64,000 bases of DNA from Hawksworthiomyces lignivorus (Eukaryota; Ascomycota; Sordariomycetes; Ophiostomatales; Ophiostomataceae): assembly GCA_002917075.1 (NCBI GenBank), contig NTMA01000014.1, positions 496,001-560,000 of the forward strand, read 5' to 3'. Under the pieces are notes generated by a model. It was not told the origin of the DNA and made no database searches. It saw only the letters and a list, made by a program, of their open reading frames with translations. The translations under genes were made by a program, and so were the position numbers. Each line of letters starts with the position of its first letter. Position 1 is the stretch's first letter. Shown here piece after piece: positions 62,031 to 64,000 of this stretch.

Positions 62031-62906
62031 GTGTTTACCTCGATAAGATTGTGGCTAAGTGCAGAGAGAAATTGATATTACCTCAGAGACTCAAAACTAC
62101 ATAGCCCATATCATGGTAGAGTAAAATGAATCTGCATCTTAGTTCTGGGCTCTATCAATAGACGTCTACTTACTCAACTTCACATACTTAAACATCTTGC
62201 GGAAGTTCTATCTCAGCTCGTAATTATTGATCACCTCAGATTTCGCGAGATTGATATGACCAGTATTTCCTCTTTTTTTGGCCACTGTATCTCTACGATA
62301 TGCTGTCATATGAAGAGGAAAAAAATATTAATCGTATACCCTCAAAGCGTCTGAAAACGCTCCAGGCACCGTGGCGAGTGACTCAAAGAGACTGCGGAGT
62401 AGTCCCATATTACTATCATTTTTCAAATCCCACTATCTTCTTGCTTGATACTCCTAGTACATAGACTTCTTTCACTTTTAAATAATGCATAGTTAATCAA
62501 CTCGATGGATTTTGCCCCAGAGGGTTTCATCTGGTATTTTTATTTGTCAATTCTCGGACCCTCGGGCTGCGGACCCTTGGAATTCGGCAAGTCGGCCATC
62601 TGCTTCTCGGTACCCCAAATAAAACTTCAGCTCACTGACATGTTTCTAGTAACATGTGTTAGACTAGAGCTCATTTTTCACGAAACCAACCTACACAGCA
62701 CGTAATATTCTCTTGAGTCTAGAGCAGAAGTACAGGATGCGATATAAAACTGACCGAACACATTTTCCTTCTCGTCTTCTATCTTCTATATTTTAACATC
62801 ATTAGGAGAAGAAATCTCCCTTTAACATGCCTTAATTTGCGCGCTCTCCTATCGCTTCCATTTTTACAATCAGCAACCTCTCGGGCTAGTCTAGTCGAAC
62901 ATTCTT
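62031..62906. promoter_or_regulatory. Promoter region of the UbiX-like gene
   Basis: 0.9 kb between the decarboxylase and prenyltransferase genes, both on the + strand. It carries a CGG cluster at 62555-62595. A small frame at 62505-62705 is probably chance. Confidence 0.5.
62555..62595. promoter_or_regulatory. CGG cluster before the UbiX-like gene
   Basis: CGG starts at 62555, 62563, 62570, 62585 and 62593, with spacings of 8, 7, 15 and 8 nt, about 310-350 bp before the ATG. It resembles the arrays upstream of the other genes in this group. Confidence 0.4.
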
Positions 62907-63584
62907 ATGAAAATATCGCCTGATTCTATTTGCTTCTACCCTTCTATGAGAGTATCAGTCATGCCCGAGGAATATACTTTGAGAAATGCACGAGACGTCG
63001 CAGTACGTCGTAAGTGCATCATCGTGGCCATGACTGGAGCCACTGGTGCGATTCTGGGAATTAAATTGCTCCTTGCCCTCCGAGCCCTACATGTCGAGAC
63101 GCATCTTATCATCAGCAAATGGGCAGAGCAAACAATCAAATACGAGACTGATTACCACGTCAGTAACGTCAAAGCATTAGCAGACCACGTTCACAACATT
63201 AACGACATGGCTGCACCTATATCCAGCGGCTCATTTCGCAGTGACGGCATGATAATCGTTCCTTGCAGCATGAAGACTCTCGCTGCCATTTCCAGCGGTT
63301 TTGGCAACGACCTCATCGCTCGCGCTTCCGATGTTATGTTAAAAGAGCGCAGACGGCTCTTATTAGTAACTCGAGAGACTCCATTAAGCGAAATACATCT
63401 ACGGAACATGTTAGAGGTGACGCGAGCTGGGGCCGTTATTTTCCCTCCAGTACCGGCTTTTTATATCAAGTCCAATGACATTGATGATATGACAAGTCAG
63501 AGCGTAGGGAGGATGCTAGATCTATTTGACCTCGATACTAGCAACTTTACCCGGTGGGAAGGTTGGGAGAAAGCTGAGAAGTGA
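62907..63584 (+). CDS. padA: UbiX/Pad1-family flavin prenyltransferase
   Basis: A single open frame of 225 residues; ATGs at 62946 and 62961 are alternative starts, the latter giving a length nearer the conserved core. The enzyme joins a dimethylallyl group to FMN, making the prenylated FMN that UbiD decarboxylases need. Visible family features: IIVAMTGATGAILGIKLL (phosphate-binding loop), the middle block IIVPCSMKTLAAISSG, RRLLLVTRETPLSEIHLRNM and the C-terminal FTRWEGW. The N-terminus has a mild basic character but no clear mitochondrial signal could be judged. It is the last of four consecutive + strand genes. Confidence 0.93.
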   Translation: MKISPDSICFYPSMRVSVMPEEYTLRNARDVAVRRKCIIVAMTGATGAILGIKLLLALRALHVETHLIISKWAEQTIKYETDYHVSNVKALADHVHNINDMAAPISSGSFRSDGMIIVPCSMKTLAAISSGFGNDLIARASDVMLKERRRLLLVTRETPLSEIHLRNMLEVTRAGAVIFPPVPAFYIKSNDIDDMTSQSVGRMLDLFDLDTSNFTRWEGWEKAEK

Positions 63585-64000
63585 ATCGATTTAGTGTGCT
63601 TGCCATATAACATTACGGTTAGAGGTAGAATAATATTATACTAGCATACATGAACAATTTTGTAAAGATCTTGCTAGTCTTATAATAGTAAGTCATGATT
63701 TAAAGATTAAGTAGATAATAAAGTAAGCTCGGTACTGGCTCAGGACCCCCCTCTTAAACTGTCCAGTTTCTCGGCGCATTTCATCGACTGGAATGAAAAG
63801 GTTAGTTATATTTTGTCCCATTCTCACTATTATCCTTCGATCACTGACAGAATTCTCGTGGTTTGATCTGCTGTCTGAATTGGTCGGGAATTCATTGCTA
63901 CCGAAAAGTCTCGTAGGTTGTTCTTCGCCAGTGGCTTAAGTTTCTCATCTCTTTTTACATCAACTTCTTATAACGCTCCTGGTAATCCGAACTTAATATA
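63585..64000. other. 3' flank of UbiX-like gene
   Basis: AT-rich end of the window. No gene or repeat seen. Confidence 0.5.

Noticed and set aside
62505..62705. 66-residue + strand frame before the UbiX-like gene
   Set aside because: It lies in the promoter region, covers the CGG cluster and has no recognisable features.

Overview
The window is nuclear DNA of a filamentous ascomycete (Pezizomycotina; Sordariomycetes is a guess). The evidence is many short GT-AG introns with CTRAY branch points, three Zn2Cys6 regulators, HET and NACHT genes, and long AT-rich intergenic stretches. I saw no tRNA, rRNA, CRISPR array or intact transposon. Exon limits were worked out by hand from splice motifs, reading-frame phase and recalled family features, with no transcript or database support.

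Layout. 1-3 kb: 3' part of a secreted S33/TAP-like peptidase, then a Zn2Cys6 regulator. 4.6-13.6 kb: a divergent pair sharing a 611-bp promoter. One gene encodes a conserved fungal protein often misnamed geranylgeranyl pyrophosphate synthetase. The other encodes a 2273-residue protein with a ZNFX1-like SF1 helicase and three CbbX/SpoVK-type AAA+ modules. 14-21.5 kb: an amino-acid permease, a sarcosine/fructosyl-amino-acid oxidase-like flavoenzyme and a Zn2Cys6 regulator, possibly a small amine-use cluster. 21.5-25.2 kb: gene-poor DNA holding a 1.4-kb block with reversed CpG/GpC bias. 25.2-31.5 kb: a frameshifted HET gene, a GPI-type surface protein, an SDR lacking its catalytic lysine, and a CE1 esterase pseudogene. 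33-41.5 kb: an Aa_trans permease, a NACHT-STAND (NLR-like) protein, and a very GC-rich intronless PNPO-like oxidase. 44.3-54.6 kb: a five-exon gene for a 3293-residue DUF6606/DUF3638/DUF3645 protein. 55.2-63.6 kb: four genes on the + strand, namely a monocarboxylate-type MFS transporter, a Zn2Cys6 regulator, a UbiD/Fdc1 decarboxylase and a UbiX/Pad1 flavin prenyltransferase.

How the genes fit together. The last group matches the known fungal weak-acid decarboxylation system: UbiX makes prenylated FMN, UbiD uses it to decarboxylate sorbic or cinnamic-type acids, and an SdrA-type regulator controls both. Closely spaced CGG triplets lie upstream of all four genes. The helicase-AAA, NACHT, HET and DUF3638 genes are of types linked to nonself recognition, RNA surveillance or poorly understood large ATPases. 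Their presence within 50 kb suggests an immunity-rich accessory region, but this is inference.
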